A stretch of DNA of 64,000 nt from Bradyrhizobium diazoefficiens (GTDB lineage: Bacteria; Pseudomonadota; Alphaproteobacteria; Rhizobiales; Xanthobacteraceae), in NCBI RefSeq assembly GCF_018131185.1, contig NZ_JAFCJE010000001.1, positions 62,001-126,000 on the forward strand, given 5' to 3'. Under the pieces are notes generated by a model. It saw only the letters and a program-made list of their open reading frames with translations. It was not told the DNA's origin and did no database searches. The position numbers were made by a program, and so were the translations under genes. Positions 20,354-28,792 of this stretch are shown piece after piece (position 1 is the first letter of the stretch; every line of letters begins with the position of its first letter).

Positions 20354-20500
20354 CTATCTTTTGAGAAACCTGTCCGGCGGGATCGTCACCGTCATTTCCC
20401 GCGGCTTCGGATTGACGAAGTTCGCTAGCGCGAAGACCACGCCATAGACGATGCCGGCGATCACGGCGACGGCCGTCAGGAAGCGGAACAGGCTGGGCAT
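20354..20500 (-). CDS. 48-residue single-span membrane protein
   Basis: ATG at 20500 gives a 48-codon frame: a short N terminus (MPSLFRFL), one hydrophobic helix (TAVAVIAGIVYGVVFALANF), then a basic/polar tail ending in PPDRFLKR. A near-identical small protein sits beside aroK in Bradyrhizobium relatives as far as I recall, sometimes mislabelled as a histidine kinase. Function is unknown. It is convergent with the TetR gene and divergent from aroK. Confidence 0.7.
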   Translation of the reverse strand: MPSLFRFLTAVAVIAGIVYGVVFALANFVNPKPREMTVTIPPDRFLKR

Positions 20501-20637
20501 CGTTCTGCGGTCTCTAAAGGGGTCTTGTAACGGGCTTGGCGGGCAAATTAACCAATGAAATCATCCAACATGTTCGCCGTTTCGTGGCAAGAGTCCTCTG
20601 GCGAGGGTCCCCCTGGGGTCGTATAGGTGGCCAAAGC

Positions 20638-20656
20638 ATGCCGCCTTTGGCGGCAT
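20638..20656 (+). promoter_or_regulatory. Hairpin in the aroK leader
   Basis: ATGCCGCC-TTT-GGCGGCAT is a perfect 8-base stem about 25 bases before the aroK start. It may influence translation or be a vestigial repeat. The 20501-20682 gap otherwise shows no clear promoter. Confidence 0.3.
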
Positions 20657-20682
20657 CGTGCGAGATCCATTCGAGCGAGACA

Positions 20683-21306
20683 ATGTCCGACGCCGCGTTG
20701 CCGATACCAGCCTCGCCCGAAGCCGACATCCTGTCGGCGCTGGGCGCGCGCTCGATCGTGCTCGTCGGCATGATGGGCGTGGGCAAATCCACCATCGGCC
20801 GTCGCATGGCTCTCAGGCTCAAGCTGCCGTTCGTCGATGCCGATACCGAGATCGAGACGTCGGCCCAGATGACCATCCCGGAGATCTTCGAGCGCCACGG
20901 CGAGTTGTATTTCCGTGACGGCGAGGCGCGGGTGATCGCGCGGCTGCTCGACGGCGGGCCGGTGGTGCTGGCGACCGGCGGCGGCGCCTTCATGCGCGAG
21001 GAGACGCGCGCGCGCATCGCCGCGAAAGCGGTCTCGATCTGGCTCAAGGCCGACCACGACGTCATCATGCGCCGCGTGCGGCGCCGTGCCGATCGCCCGC
21101 TGCTGCAGACCGCCGATCCCGAAGGAACCGTGACGCGCCTCCTCACCGAGCGCGAGCCGGTCTATGGCCATGCCGACCTCACCATCGCCTCGCGCGACGT
21201 GCCGCACGACAGAATCGTCGAGGAGTGCATCGAGGCGCTGCGCGCACATCTGTGCGGCGAACGGGCCGCCCAGCCACCTGCCGACGTTGCGAGTGCCATA
21301 CGATGA
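20683..21306 (+). CDS. aroK: Shikimate kinase
   Basis: It phosphorylates shikimate at the 3-OH in the chorismate pathway. The 207-residue product starts at ATG 20683. It has Walker A GMMGVGKSTIGR, the shikimate-binding DADTEIE motif, GELYFRDGEARVI and the ATGGGAFM loop, and the lid/adenine-binding region RRRADRPLLQ. The longer frame from 20536 lacks homology. Its stop overlaps the aroB start (ATGA), so the two are translationally coupled. Confidence 0.97.
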   Translation: MSDAALPIPASPEADILSALGARSIVLVGMMGVGKSTIGRRMALRLKLPFVDADTEIETSAQMTIPEIFERHGELYFRDGEARVIARLLDGGPVVLATGGGAFMREETRARIAAKAVSIWLKADHDVIMRRVRRRADRPLLQTADPEGTVTRLLTEREPVYGHADLTIASRDVPHDRIVEECIEALRAHLCGERAAQPPADVASAIR

Positions 21307-22445
21307 CTGCGCCGTTGAAACATTCCGATCCTGTCACTGTCGAGGTCGCGCTGGAGAATCGCGCCTATGACATCGTCATCGGCCGCGGCGTGCTGGCCTC
21401 GCTCGGCGAGCGCGTCGCAGCCTTACGGCCCGGCGTGCGCACTGCGATCGTGACCGATCGCACCGTGGCAAAGCATTGGCTCGAGCCCGCTGAAGCCTCG
21501 CTCGCGGCGAGCGGCATCCCGACCTCGCGCATCGTCGTCGAGGAAGGCGAGATTTCCAAGACCTATGCCGGCCTGGAGAAGGTCAGCGAAGCCCTGATCG
21601 CCGCGAAGATCGAGCGCAACGATCTCGTCATCGCGCTCGGCGGCGGCGTTGTCGGCGATCTCGCCGGCTTTGCCGCCGCCATCCTGCGCCGCGGCGTCGA
21701 TTTCGTGCAGGTGCCGACCTCTCTGCTGGCGCAGGTCGATTCATCCGTCGGCGGCAAGACCGGCATCAACTCGCCGCAAGGCAAGAACCTGCTGGGCGCC
21801 TTCCACCAGCCGGTGCTGGTGATCGCCGACACCGCCGTGCTCGACACGCTGTCGCCGCGGCAGTTCCGTGCCGGCTATGCCGAGGTCGCCAAATACGGCG
21901 TGCTCGGCGACGAGGCCTTCTTCACCTGGCTGGAGAAGAACCATGCCGATATCTTCAAGGGCGGCTCGGCGCGCGAGCATGCGATCGCGACCTCCTGCCG
22001 CGCCAAGGCCGGCGTCGTCTCGCGCGACGAGCGCGAGACCGGCGAGCGCGCGCTGCTCAATCTCGGCCACACTTTCGGTCACGCCCTGGAAGCGGCGACC
22101 GGCTTCTCCGACCGCCTTTTCCATGGCGAGGGCGTCGCGATCGGCATGACGCTGGCGGCACAGTTCTCGGCCAAGCTCGGCATGATCGGCGAGGCCGATG
22201 CGATACGCGTCGAGCGGCATCTGATCGAAGCCGGCCTGCCGACACGCTTGCAGGACATCGCAGGGTTCGCGCAGGAAGGGCTCGCCGATGCCGACGCGCT
22301 GATGGCCTTGATGGCGCAGGACAAGAAGGTCAAGCGCGGCAAGCTAACTTTCATCCTGCTGGAAGCCGTGGGCCGCGCCGTGATCGCCAAGGATGTCGAG
22401 CCAACGCTGGTGCGCGATTTCCTGAAGGCGAAGTTGTCGCAGTGA
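21303..22445 (+). CDS. aroB: 3-dehydroquinate synthase
   Basis: It converts DAHP to 3-dehydroquinate using NAD and a divalent metal, the second step of the shikimate pathway. The 380-residue product shows the NAD-binding and active-site segments LVIALGGGVVGDLAGFAAA, QVPTSLLAQVDSSVGGKTGIN, the metal ligands around RALLNLGHTFGHALE, and FHGEGVAIGM. The start ATG at 21303 overlaps the aroK stop. The order aroK-aroB is the usual proteobacterial one. Confidence 0.98.
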   Translation: MTAPLKHSDPVTVEVALENRAYDIVIGRGVLASLGERVAALRPGVRTAIVTDRTVAKHWLEPAEASLAASGIPTSRIVVEEGEISKTYAGLEKVSEALIAAKIERNDLVIALGGGVVGDLAGFAAAILRRGVDFVQVPTSLLAQVDSSVGGKTGINSPQGKNLLGAFHQPVLVIADTAVLDTLSPRQFRAGYAEVAKYGVLGDEAFFTWLEKNHADIFKGGSAREHAIATSCRAKAGVVSRDERETGERALLNLGHTFGHALEAATGFSDRLFHGEGVAIGMTLAAQFSAKLGMIGEADAIRVERHLIEAGLPTRLQDIAGFAQEGLADADALMALMAQDKKVKRGKLTFILLEAVGRAVIAKDVEPTLVRDFLKAKLSQ

Positions 22446-22512
22446 TGGCAGGACCGTCCGGATCGGTCGCTCGCGAAGCGGCGCGGAAGGCTGAGGCGGT
22501 CACGAGGCAAAC

Positions 22513-23865
22513 ATGAGTTCGATCTCGATCAATCTGCTGCTTGCGGCGCTCCTGCTCGCCGCCAATGCATTTTACGTGGCCGCGGAATTCGCGCTGGTGA
22601 AGAGCCGCGGCTTCCGCGTCAAGGCCATGGTCGAGCAGAACCGCTTCGGCGCGCGCCTGCTGCAAAGGATGATGGGCAACATCGAGGCCTATCTGGCCTG
22701 CTGCCAGCTCGGCATCACCATGGCCTCGCTCGGGCTCGGCTGGATCGGTGAGCCCACCGTTGCCGCGCTGCTGAGCCCGGTCCTCCATCCGCTCGGATTG
22801 TCGGAGGCAACGCTGCACTTCACCTCGTTCGTGGCGGGCTTTCTGGTTTTCTCCTCGCTGCACATCATCATCGGCGAACAGGTGCCGAAGACGCTTGCGA
22901 TCCGGGAGCCGATGCCCGTGTCGCAATGGATTGCGTATCCGCTTCACGTTTCCTACCTCGTGTTCTATCCGCTGAGCTGGTGTCTGAACACGGCGTCGGG
23001 CGCGATTCTGCGTCTGATCGGGGTCCAGGAGTTCTCGCAGCACGAGATCCTGACGGATTCCGAGATCGAAGGCCTGGTCGAGGAATCGGCCGTGCACGGC
23101 AAGATCGAGAGCGGCGAGGCCGAATACATTCACAACGTCTTTCGCCTCGGCGAGCTGACGGTGTCCGACGTGATGGTTCACCGCACCGCCATGGTGATGA
23201 TCAATGCGGATCTGCCGCCCGAGGAGCTGGTGCGGGAGGTGCTGGCCACCGAATACACCCGCATTCCGCTGTGGCGCGACAAGTCGGAGAACATCATCGG
23301 CATTCTGCACGCCAAGGATCTGCTGCGGGCGATCCGTGCGTCGGAAGGCGATACCTCGCGCATCGACGTCACCACCATCATGCTGCCGCCCTGGTTCGTG
23401 CCGGAAATGCGGCCGATATCCCAGCAGCTCAAGGCGTTCCGCCGACGCAAGACCCATTTCGCCCTCGTCGTCGACGAATATGGCGAGGTTGAAGGCTTGG
23501 TGACGCTGGAAGACATTCTGGAAGAAATCGTCGGCGATATCTCCGACGAGCATGACGTGGTCGTCGCCGGCGTGCGCCGCCAGCCGGACGGCTCGGTCGT
23601 GGTGGACGGCTCGGTGCCGATCCGCGACCTCAACCGCGTCATGGACTGGCATCTGCCCGATGAGGAGGCAACCACGGTCGCCGGCCTCGTCATCCACGAG
23701 GCGCGCTCGATCCCCGATCGCGGCCAGAGCTTCACCTTCCACGGCTTCCGCTTTCGCGTCCTCCGCCGCGAGCGCAACCGCATCACCGCGCTCCGTATTT
23801 CACCGGTGCCGCGCGATGCGGAGCTGGAAGAGGCTAAGCCAAGGCGCGCCGGGACGTCGTTTTAG
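22513..23865 (+). CDS. CNNM/CBS-domain membrane protein (hemolysin C/CorB-like)
   Basis: This is a 450-residue inner-membrane protein of the CorC/HlyC (UPF0053) family, linked in other bacteria to magnesium export or cation homeostasis. The CNNM domain occupies the first 195 residues with about four hydrophobic segments and the LGIGMASLGLGW-like motif (LGITMASLGLGWIGEP). A CBS pair follows (VSDVMVHRTAMVMI...; FALVVDEYGEVEGLVTLEDILEEIVGDI). A CorC_HlyC domain (RQPDGSVVVDGSVPIRDLNRVM) is at the C terminus. It lies 67 bases after aroB on the same strand, probably in the same transcript. Confidence 0.93.
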   Translation: MSSISINLLLAALLLAANAFYVAAEFALVKSRGFRVKAMVEQNRFGARLLQRMMGNIEAYLACCQLGITMASLGLGWIGEPTVAALLSPVLHPLGLSEATLHFTSFVAGFLVFSSLHIIIGEQVPKTLAIREPMPVSQWIAYPLHVSYLVFYPLSWCLNTASGAILRLIGVQEFSQHEILTDSEIEGLVEESAVHGKIESGEAEYIHNVFRLGELTVSDVMVHRTAMVMINADLPPEELVREVLATEYTRIPLWRDKSENIIGILHAKDLLRAIRASEGDTSRIDVTTIMLPPWFVPEMRPISQQLKAFRRRKTHFALVVDEYGEVEGLVTLEDILEEIVGDISDEHDVVVAGVRRQPDGSVVVDGSVPIRDLNRVMDWHLPDEEATTVAGLVIHEARSIPDRGQSFTFHGFRFRVLRRERNRITALRISPVPRDAELEEAKPRRAGTSF

Positions 23866-23866
23866 A

Positions 23867-23921
23867 TCCTCATGGTGAGGAGGCGCGTCAGCGCCGTCTC
23901 GGGCGCGCGCCTCGGGATGAA
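23867..23921. repeat. Short intergenic palindrome after the CNNM gene
   Basis: TCCTCATGGTGAGGAGGCGCG followed by TCAGCGCCGTCTC is a wording I recognise as a frequent Bradyrhizobium intergenic element (CTCATGGTGAGGAG hairpin). It lies between convergent genes and may serve as a bidirectional stop. Confidence 0.45.
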
Positions 23922-23948
23922 AGGAAATGGCGTAATTCGCCGCACGAA

Positions 23949-24221
23949 TTAGGAGCCTTCCCCCGGCGCCTTTGCCTGAATCGCCAGCGCATGCACGCCG
24001 CCGGCGAGTTCCGCGGCCAGCGCCGAATTTATCATGCGATGGCGGTCGACCCGGCTCTTCCCTTTGAAGGCGGCAGACACGATATACACCCGGAAGTGCG
24101 TCTCGCCGCTCGGCCGATGGCCGGCGTGACCCTCATGCAAATGTGACTCGTCGACGACTTGCAGGCTTTCCGGCGTGAAAGCTTCCTGCAACTTGTTGCT
24201 GATAGTGTCGCGCATAGCCAT
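23949..24221 (-). CDS. bolA: BolA family protein
   Basis: A 90-residue BolA-like protein. BolA proteins partner monothiol glutaredoxins in iron-sulfur cluster handling and can bind DNA. Visible features are the N-terminal helix (ISNKLQEAFTPESLQVVDES), a histidine-rich stretch HLHEGHAGHRPSGETHF with a candidate cluster-ligand His, and the RVDRHRMINSALAAELAGGVHALAIQAKAP C terminus, which includes the RHR..N motif. Start ATG at 24221; a further Met is two codons in. Divergent from the J-domain gene. Confidence 0.93.
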   Translation of the reverse strand: MAMRDTISNKLQEAFTPESLQVVDESHLHEGHAGHRPSGETHFRVYIVSAAFKGKSRVDRHRMINSALAAELAGGVHALAIQAKAPGEGS

Positions 24222-24326
24222 GTTGTGCCATTCGGGTGTAGAGATCACGCCCGTTATTTGCCGGGTTTGTCGCTAATTGCAATGTCAAGACTTGAAGGTT
24301 TTTGCATTGCGTAGTCAAAGTCAGCC

Positions 24327-24962
24327 ATGCCGATCGATTCATCAAAGTTCTTCGACTCCATCCGCGTCAAGCCGCGCGGCAAGCAGCCGGAAGTGAAGCC
24401 GCGCGACACCGCGGTCGGCTGCGAATGGGCCGGATGCCAGAACAAGGGCGCGCATCGTGCGCCGAAGGGCCGCGAGAACCAGCGCGAGTACTGGCACTTC
24501 TGCCTGAACCATGTGCGCGAGTACAACCAGAACTACAATTTCTTCTCGGGCATGAACGCCGACGCCGTGGCGCGCTACCAGAAGGATGCACTGACCGGCC
24601 ACCGCCCGACCTGGAAGATGGGCGCCAATGGCGGCGTCAAGAAGGGCGCGGAAGCCGAGATCGATGGTGCCTTCGATCCATTCAGCATGTTCCAGGAGCT
24701 CAACGGTCGCACCGGCTGGCGCAAGGGCCCCGAAGCGGAGCCCAAGGCCGAGACGCGCAAGGTGATGAACGCCGAGCGCAAGGCGCTCCAGGTCATGGGC
24801 CTCGGCCCCAGTGCGACGCTCGCCGACGTCAAGAGCAAGTACAAGGCGCTGGTGAAGCAGCACCACCCCGACGCCAATGGTGGCGACCGCTCCACCGAGG
24901 ACCGCCTGATCGAAATCATCAAGGCGTATAATTATCTGAAGACGGTGGTGCGGGAGGCGTAA
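24327..24962 (+). CDS. J-domain protein with an N-terminal Cys-rich region
   Basis: A 211-residue protein whose last 60 residues form a DnaJ domain (ALQVMGLGPSATLADVKSKYKALVKQHHPDANGG) with an intact HPD tripeptide, so it should stimulate a DnaK ATPase. The N-terminal half has a possible metal site (CEWAGCQ...FCLNH) and a Trp/Tyr-rich segment. Domain order (J domain at the C terminus) differs from canonical DnaJ, and there is no G/F or CR domain. This architecture is recurrent in Alphaproteobacteria. The client is unknown. Confidence 0.9.
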   Translation: MPIDSSKFFDSIRVKPRGKQPEVKPRDTAVGCEWAGCQNKGAHRAPKGRENQREYWHFCLNHVREYNQNYNFFSGMNADAVARYQKDALTGHRPTWKMGANGGVKKGAEAEIDGAFDPFSMFQELNGRTGWRKGPEAEPKAETRKVMNAERKALQVMGLGPSATLADVKSKYKALVKQHHPDANGGDRSTEDRLIEIIKAYNYLKTVVREA

Positions 24963-24965
24963 AGC

Positions 24966-26003
24966 CTACGCCTCGGGGAAGGACATTTCGCAAACCAGTC
25001 CTTCCGGCCTCCACTGCCGGCTGACGCGTCCCCGCAAGGTCCGGATGATGCCGTCGACCGCGCCGATGCCGAAGCCCTTGCGCTTGGGCGGCTCGTTGAC
25101 ACGAGGACCGCCGCTCTCCGACCAGCGCAGCACGAGGGGCTCTGCGTCAGTGGTCTCCCAGTGGATGTTCAGCCTGCCAGACGGCGTCGACAGCGCTCCG
25201 TATTTGGCTGCGTTGGTTGCCAGCTCGTGCACGGCAACCGCGATCGATTGGGCGAGCGTGGCCGGCAGACGGATATCGTCACCCGCGATGCGGACGCGTT
25301 CGCCGTCTCCGCTTGTGTAGGGCCGCATTTCCTCTTCGACGATCGTCTTCAGGCTCGCACCGGTCCAGCGCGACGCCGAGAACAGCCTCTGCACGTTGGC
25401 AAGCGCGCTGAGCCGGCCTTGAAACGCGGCCTGGAATTCCGCGGCGGTCTCGGCCTTGGTCAGCCGCAGCATCGCCTGGGTCACCGCGAGCAGATTGTTC
25501 GAACGATGGTCGACCTCGTAGGCGAGCAGCATCATCCGCTCTTCGGCTTGCTTGCGAGCCGTAATGTCGACCAGCATGTTCACCGCGCCAACCAGCTCAC
25601 CGCGTTCGTCGCGCAGCGGCGTCGGATAGGGCATGAAGCAGATCCGGGAGCCGTCCGGCCGTTCGGCCACAGCCTCCACGTCGCGCACCGCCCGGTTCTC
25701 CTTCAGCGCGATGGCCATGGGGCACTCGTCGTGGGGAAGCGGCGTGCCGTCAGGCAGATAGAGCCTCCATGTCACGCACCACATCTCGCCGATCTTCGGC
25801 GTGCGTCCGGCAAAATCGATGCAGGCTTGATTGAAGAAAGTGATGCGGCCTTCCGCGTCGGTCGTGTAGATCGCGGCGGGCAGCGCCTGGAGCAAGTCCC
25901 GGAATCGCCTTTCGGAATCCGCGTTGGCAGCGTTCCTGCTCGCTGCCTGCCTCGCGATCTCGCCGATCCTGGCCTCGTCAGATTGTCCAAGCAAGTCCAG
26001 CAT
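24966..26003 (-). CDS. PAS-domain sensor histidine kinase of the HWE family
   Basis: A 345-residue soluble kinase with no membrane segment. An N-terminal PAS domain (residues about 33-150; LPAAIYTTDAEGRITFFNQACIDFAGRTP) is followed by the HWE kinase core. The phospho-accepting His is in YEVDHRSNNLLAVTQAM, the N-box is AVHELATNAAKYGAL, and the diagnostic WE pair is in LNIHWETTD. HWE kinases are abundant in rhizobia and usually feed a receiver protein of the general stress response; no such partner is adjacent here. It overlaps nothing and is convergent with the J-domain gene, four bases away. Confidence 0.92.
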   Translation of the reverse strand: MLDLLGQSDEARIGEIARQAASRNAANADSERRFRDLLQALPAAIYTTDAEGRITFFNQACIDFAGRTPKIGEMWCVTWRLYLPDGTPLPHDECPMAIALKENRAVRDVEAVAERPDGSRICFMPYPTPLRDERGELVGAVNMLVDITARKQAEERMMLLAYEVDHRSNNLLAVTQAMLRLTKAETAAEFQAAFQGRLSALANVQRLFSASRWTGASLKTIVEEEMRPYTSGDGERVRIAGDDIRLPATLAQSIAVAVHELATNAAKYGALSTPSGRLNIHWETTDAEPLVLRWSESGGPRVNEPPKRKGFGIGAVDGIIRTLRGRVSRQWRPEGLVCEMSFPEA

Positions 26004-26106
26004 TGCATTCCTCGACGGGCCAGATCATGCAATTCGCTGCAGGCGAATACGTTCCATGTGCCAGTCGGGGGCGTGGAGTTCCTCCTACGATTACTTCTTC
26101 CTTCTT

Positions 26107-26252
26107 CCCTTGTGGAAGGAAGCGCGAAGCGCCGGATGAGGGGTTGCTTCCGCAAACGCGAGTCGGTGTGCGCGGAGAGATACCCCTCACCCCAGTAGGC
26201 CTTTGTCTACAAGCGAAGATGCCCTCTCCCGCGAGGGGAGAGGACACAGCAA
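26107..26252. repeat. Intergenic repeat block between the HWE kinase and citrate synthase genes
   Basis: The stretch contains paired words typical of another dispersed Bradyrhizobium element (TCCCTTGTGGAAGGAAG; CCCTCACCCC; CCCTCTCCCGCGAGGGGAGAGG). The last of these is a clear hairpin. No gene or promoter was recognised in 26004-26274. Confidence 0.4.
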
Positions 26253-26274
26253 CCGCTTCCCTCGTACTGCTTGG

Positions 26275-27369
26275 TCACGCCTCCGGCATCGCCCCCACAT
26301 ATGACGAGCTGGGCCTGATCAATCGTCCGGTCCGCTGCTGCTCGCGCGCATGCGCGGTCCATCCCGCGGCGCGCGCCATCGCGAAGACCGGCGTGAACGC
26401 CTGGCGCGGGATCGCCAGCGCGTCGAGCAGGATCGCCGTGAAGAACTCGACATTGGTCTCCAGCGGCCGTTCCGGATTCTTCTTGCGCAGCGCGCTGCGG
26501 ATATAGGCTTCGACCTCGCCGGCAAAGGGCAGGTCGGCGCCGTCTGCCGACAGCCGCTCGATCGCGGCCTTCAGCACGTCGGCGCGCGGGTCGCGCACGC
26601 GATAGACGCGATGGCCAAAGCCCATCAGCCGCTCGCCGCGCGCCAGTGCGGCATCCACCCATGGCTGGATGCGCTCGCGCGAGCCGATCGCGTCCAGCAT
26701 CTCCAGCACCGGCTCCGGCGCGCCGCCATGCAGCGGGCCGGTCAGTGCGCAATAGCCGGCGGTGACGGCGGCAAACAGATCGGCTTGCGTCGAGGCCACC
26801 ACGCGGGTGGTGAAGGTCGAGGCGTTCATGCCGTGATCGCACACCGTGACGAAATAGGCATCGAGCGCCGCGACCTCGCGCGGTTCCGGCGCGGCGCCAC
26901 GCAACATTTGCAACGTGTCGGCGGCATGGCTCGCATTCGGATCGGGCGCGACCGGCTCCAGCCCCTTGGCGCGCCGGACCAGTGCACCTGCGATCACCGG
27001 AAACGCGCCGACGATCGTCGCCTCGTGCTCCAGCCCGTTCTCCGCGCGAAGCCCGGCGACCGCCGCGCGAAACCCGTCGACGATGCTCATGCCGCGCGTC
27101 GCCGGCAGCAGGTCCGGCAGGCGCGCGTAGGCGCGCTCGCGCGCCGCACCGAGGCTTGCCCGCACGGTGGCTTCGCTCAGGCCGGTCTTGCCGGCGCCGT
27201 TCCAGAGCCGGGCGGTGACGCCCTCGAAGCTCGACTGGCTCGCCAGGCGGCCGACATGCTCCCCGGCAATGATCAACTCGCCGCGCTCGCCGTCGACATG
27301 GCTCAGCACGGTCTCGGCCGCGGGAACGCCGTCCAGCCCGATCTGGCTCTTGGTGAGGTGGATATTCAT
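26275..27369 (-). CDS. Citrate synthase/methylcitrate synthase family protein
   Basis: A 364-residue citrate-synthase-fold enzyme, condensing an acyl-CoA with an oxoacid. The two active-site histidines are in TGPLHGGAPEPVLEM and MGFGHRVYRVRDPRAD, and the C-terminal half carries FFTAILLDALAIPRQAFTPVFAMARAAGW. It is shorter than the hexameric GltA (about 430 residues) and resembles the small archaeal/Gram-positive type. ATG at 27369 with AGGAGA upstream. It is divergent from a paralogue fused to a DNA-binding domain; the pair probably forms one regulated unit. Substrate (acetyl- or propionyl-CoA) is undetermined. Confidence 0.88.
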   Translation of the reverse strand: MNIHLTKSQIGLDGVPAAETVLSHVDGERGELIIAGEHVGRLASQSSFEGVTARLWNGAGKTGLSEATVRASLGAARERAYARLPDLLPATRGMSIVDGFRAAVAGLRAENGLEHEATIVGAFPVIAGALVRRAKGLEPVAPDPNASHAADTLQMLRGAAPEPREVAALDAYFVTVCDHGMNASTFTTRVVASTQADLFAAVTAGYCALTGPLHGGAPEPVLEMLDAIGSRERIQPWVDAALARGERLMGFGHRVYRVRDPRADVLKAAIERLSADGADLPFAGEVEAYIRSALRKKNPERPLETNVEFFTAILLDALAIPRQAFTPVFAMARAAGWTAHAREQQRTGRLIRPSSSYVGAMPEA

Positions 27370-27414
27370 GGCCCAATCTCCTGTTCAAGGAGGGGATATG
27401 GTCAGGCCTCTCGA

Positions 27415-27449
27415 CATATTGATCAATCTTGATTACATCAATCAATATG
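27415..27449. promoter_or_regulatory. Candidate operator overlapping the start of the HTH-citrate synthase gene
   Basis: CATATTGAT and ATCAATATG form a perfect 9-base inverted repeat around a 17-base centre that itself contains further TTGAT/ATCAA words. The right arm ends exactly on the ATG of the HTH-fused gene. Binding there would block both divergent promoters and translation initiation. Inference from position and symmetry. Confidence 0.55.
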
Positions 27450-28673
27450 AAAAATTCGGCGCTCTATCTGTCTGCCCAGGAGGCCGCGGCCGAGCTCGCG
27501 ATCTCGCCGGCCACGCTCTACGCCTATGTCAGCCGGGGCCTGATCCGCTCCGAGCCGACGCCGGACTCGCGGAAGAACCGCTACCGTGCCGAGGATGTCC
27601 GCGCGCTCAAGGAGCGCCGCGTGCCGTCCCCGGAGCCGCGGGGCTTGCGCAGCTTCGACGCCGATCTGCCTGTGATGGACACGGAGATCTCGACCATCAC
27701 CGAGGAGGGCGCGATCTATCGCGGCGTCAACTGCGTCGATCTCTCCGAGAACGGCACGCTGGAACACGCGGCGACGCTGCTGTGGGACGTCTCCGGCGTC
27801 GATCCGTTCGATCCGGACAATCAACCGGAGATATCCGAGGAGATGCGAGCGATCGGGCAAGCCGCACGCCGGGCGGCGCCGATCGACCGCGCCATCGCCG
27901 TGTTGGCGCTGGCCGCGAGCGCCGATCCCCGCGCCTTCACCCGTGCGCCTGATGGCCGCGCGCTGGTCGGCGCGCGCATCGTTCGCCTGCTGGTGGCGAC
28001 CATGCTCAATGCCGAGCCCTCGGCCGCGCCGCTGCATGAGGACATTGCGAAGGCCTGGGCGGCGGACAACAAGCACGCGCCCGACCTGATCCGCCGCGCC
28101 CTCGTTCTGCTCGCCGATCACGAGCTGAACGCCTCGACCTTCACCGCGCGCTGCGCGGCCTCGACCGGACTTAACTTGTACGACGCGGTGATCGCCGGTC
28201 TTGCCGCGTTGAAAGGGCCGCAGCATGGCGGTGCCGGCGTGCTGGCCTCGCAGCTCGTCAAGACGCTGGTCGATCGCGACGTCGCCCCGATGGTGCGCGA
28301 GCGCGTCGCGCTCGGCGAGCGCTTTGCCGGCTTCGGCCATGGCGTCTACAAGCGCGGCGATCCTCGCGCGCAATCGCTGCTCAATGCGCTTTCGCGCGCC
28401 GGCGCGCCGCGCAAATTCACCCGCGAGGTGCCGGAGCGCATCGCGGAGGCGACCGGCGAATTCGTCAACATCGACTATGCGCTCGCCGTGCTCGTGCACG
28501 CTTTGCGCCTGCCCGCGGGCAGCGAGCTCGCTCTGTTCGCGATGGCCCGCAGCGTCGGCTGGATCGCGCACGCCAGCGAGCAATTACAGTTCGGCAAGCT
28601 GATCAGGCCGCGGGCAAGGTATGTGGGACCGGCTCCGGGGCGGAGGGCCGGGATCGCGGAATCCAGGGCCTAA
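27447..28673 (+). CDS. Citrate synthase-like protein with N-terminal MerR-like DNA-binding domain
   Basis: A 408-residue fusion. Residues about 1-60 are a helix-turn-helix domain (LYLSAQEAAAELAISPATLYAYVSRGLIRSE). The remaining part is a citrate synthase domain with LKGPQHGGAGVLASQL and AGFGHGVYKRGDPRAQ in place of the usual catalytic segments. The Arg of the GHRVY motif is replaced by Gly (GHGVY), which may reduce catalysis. ATG at 27447 lies inside the candidate operator. It could be an enzyme that regulates its own locus, or a metabolite-sensing regulator. Such HTH-citrate synthase fusions occur in other proteobacteria but are poorly studied. Confidence 0.88.
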   Translation: MKNSALYLSAQEAAAELAISPATLYAYVSRGLIRSEPTPDSRKNRYRAEDVRALKERRVPSPEPRGLRSFDADLPVMDTEISTITEEGAIYRGVNCVDLSENGTLEHAATLLWDVSGVDPFDPDNQPEISEEMRAIGQAARRAAPIDRAIAVLALAASADPRAFTRAPDGRALVGARIVRLLVATMLNAEPSAAPLHEDIAKAWAADNKHAPDLIRRALVLLADHELNASTFTARCAASTGLNLYDAVIAGLAALKGPQHGGAGVLASQLVKTLVDRDVAPMVRERVALGERFAGFGHGVYKRGDPRAQSLLNALSRAGAPRKFTREVPERIAEATGEFVNIDYALAVLVHALRLPAGSELALFAMARSVGWIAHASEQLQFGKLIRPRARYVGPAPGRRAGIAESRA

Positions 28674-28772
28674 AGCATGATCCGGAAAGGTGCGAAGCGG
28701 CTTTCCGAAAAGATCAGGCTCGAACAACAACCTAAAGCGCGATGGCGCTTCATCCTGATCGCATCGCGCTTG
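28674..28772. repeat. Rhizobial intergenic repeat (AAAGCATGATCCGGAAAG type)
   Basis: AAAGCATGATCCGGAAAGGT, then GCGGCTTTCCGAAAAGATCA, then CTAAAGCGCGATGGCG and GATCGCATCGCGCTT. I recognise this arrangement of hairpins as a widespread intergenic sequence of Rhizobiales genomes. It lies between convergent genes (HTH-citrate synthase and LysR). Confidence 0.65.
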
Positions 28773-28792
28773 AGAACTCGCTCTGGCTCCTG

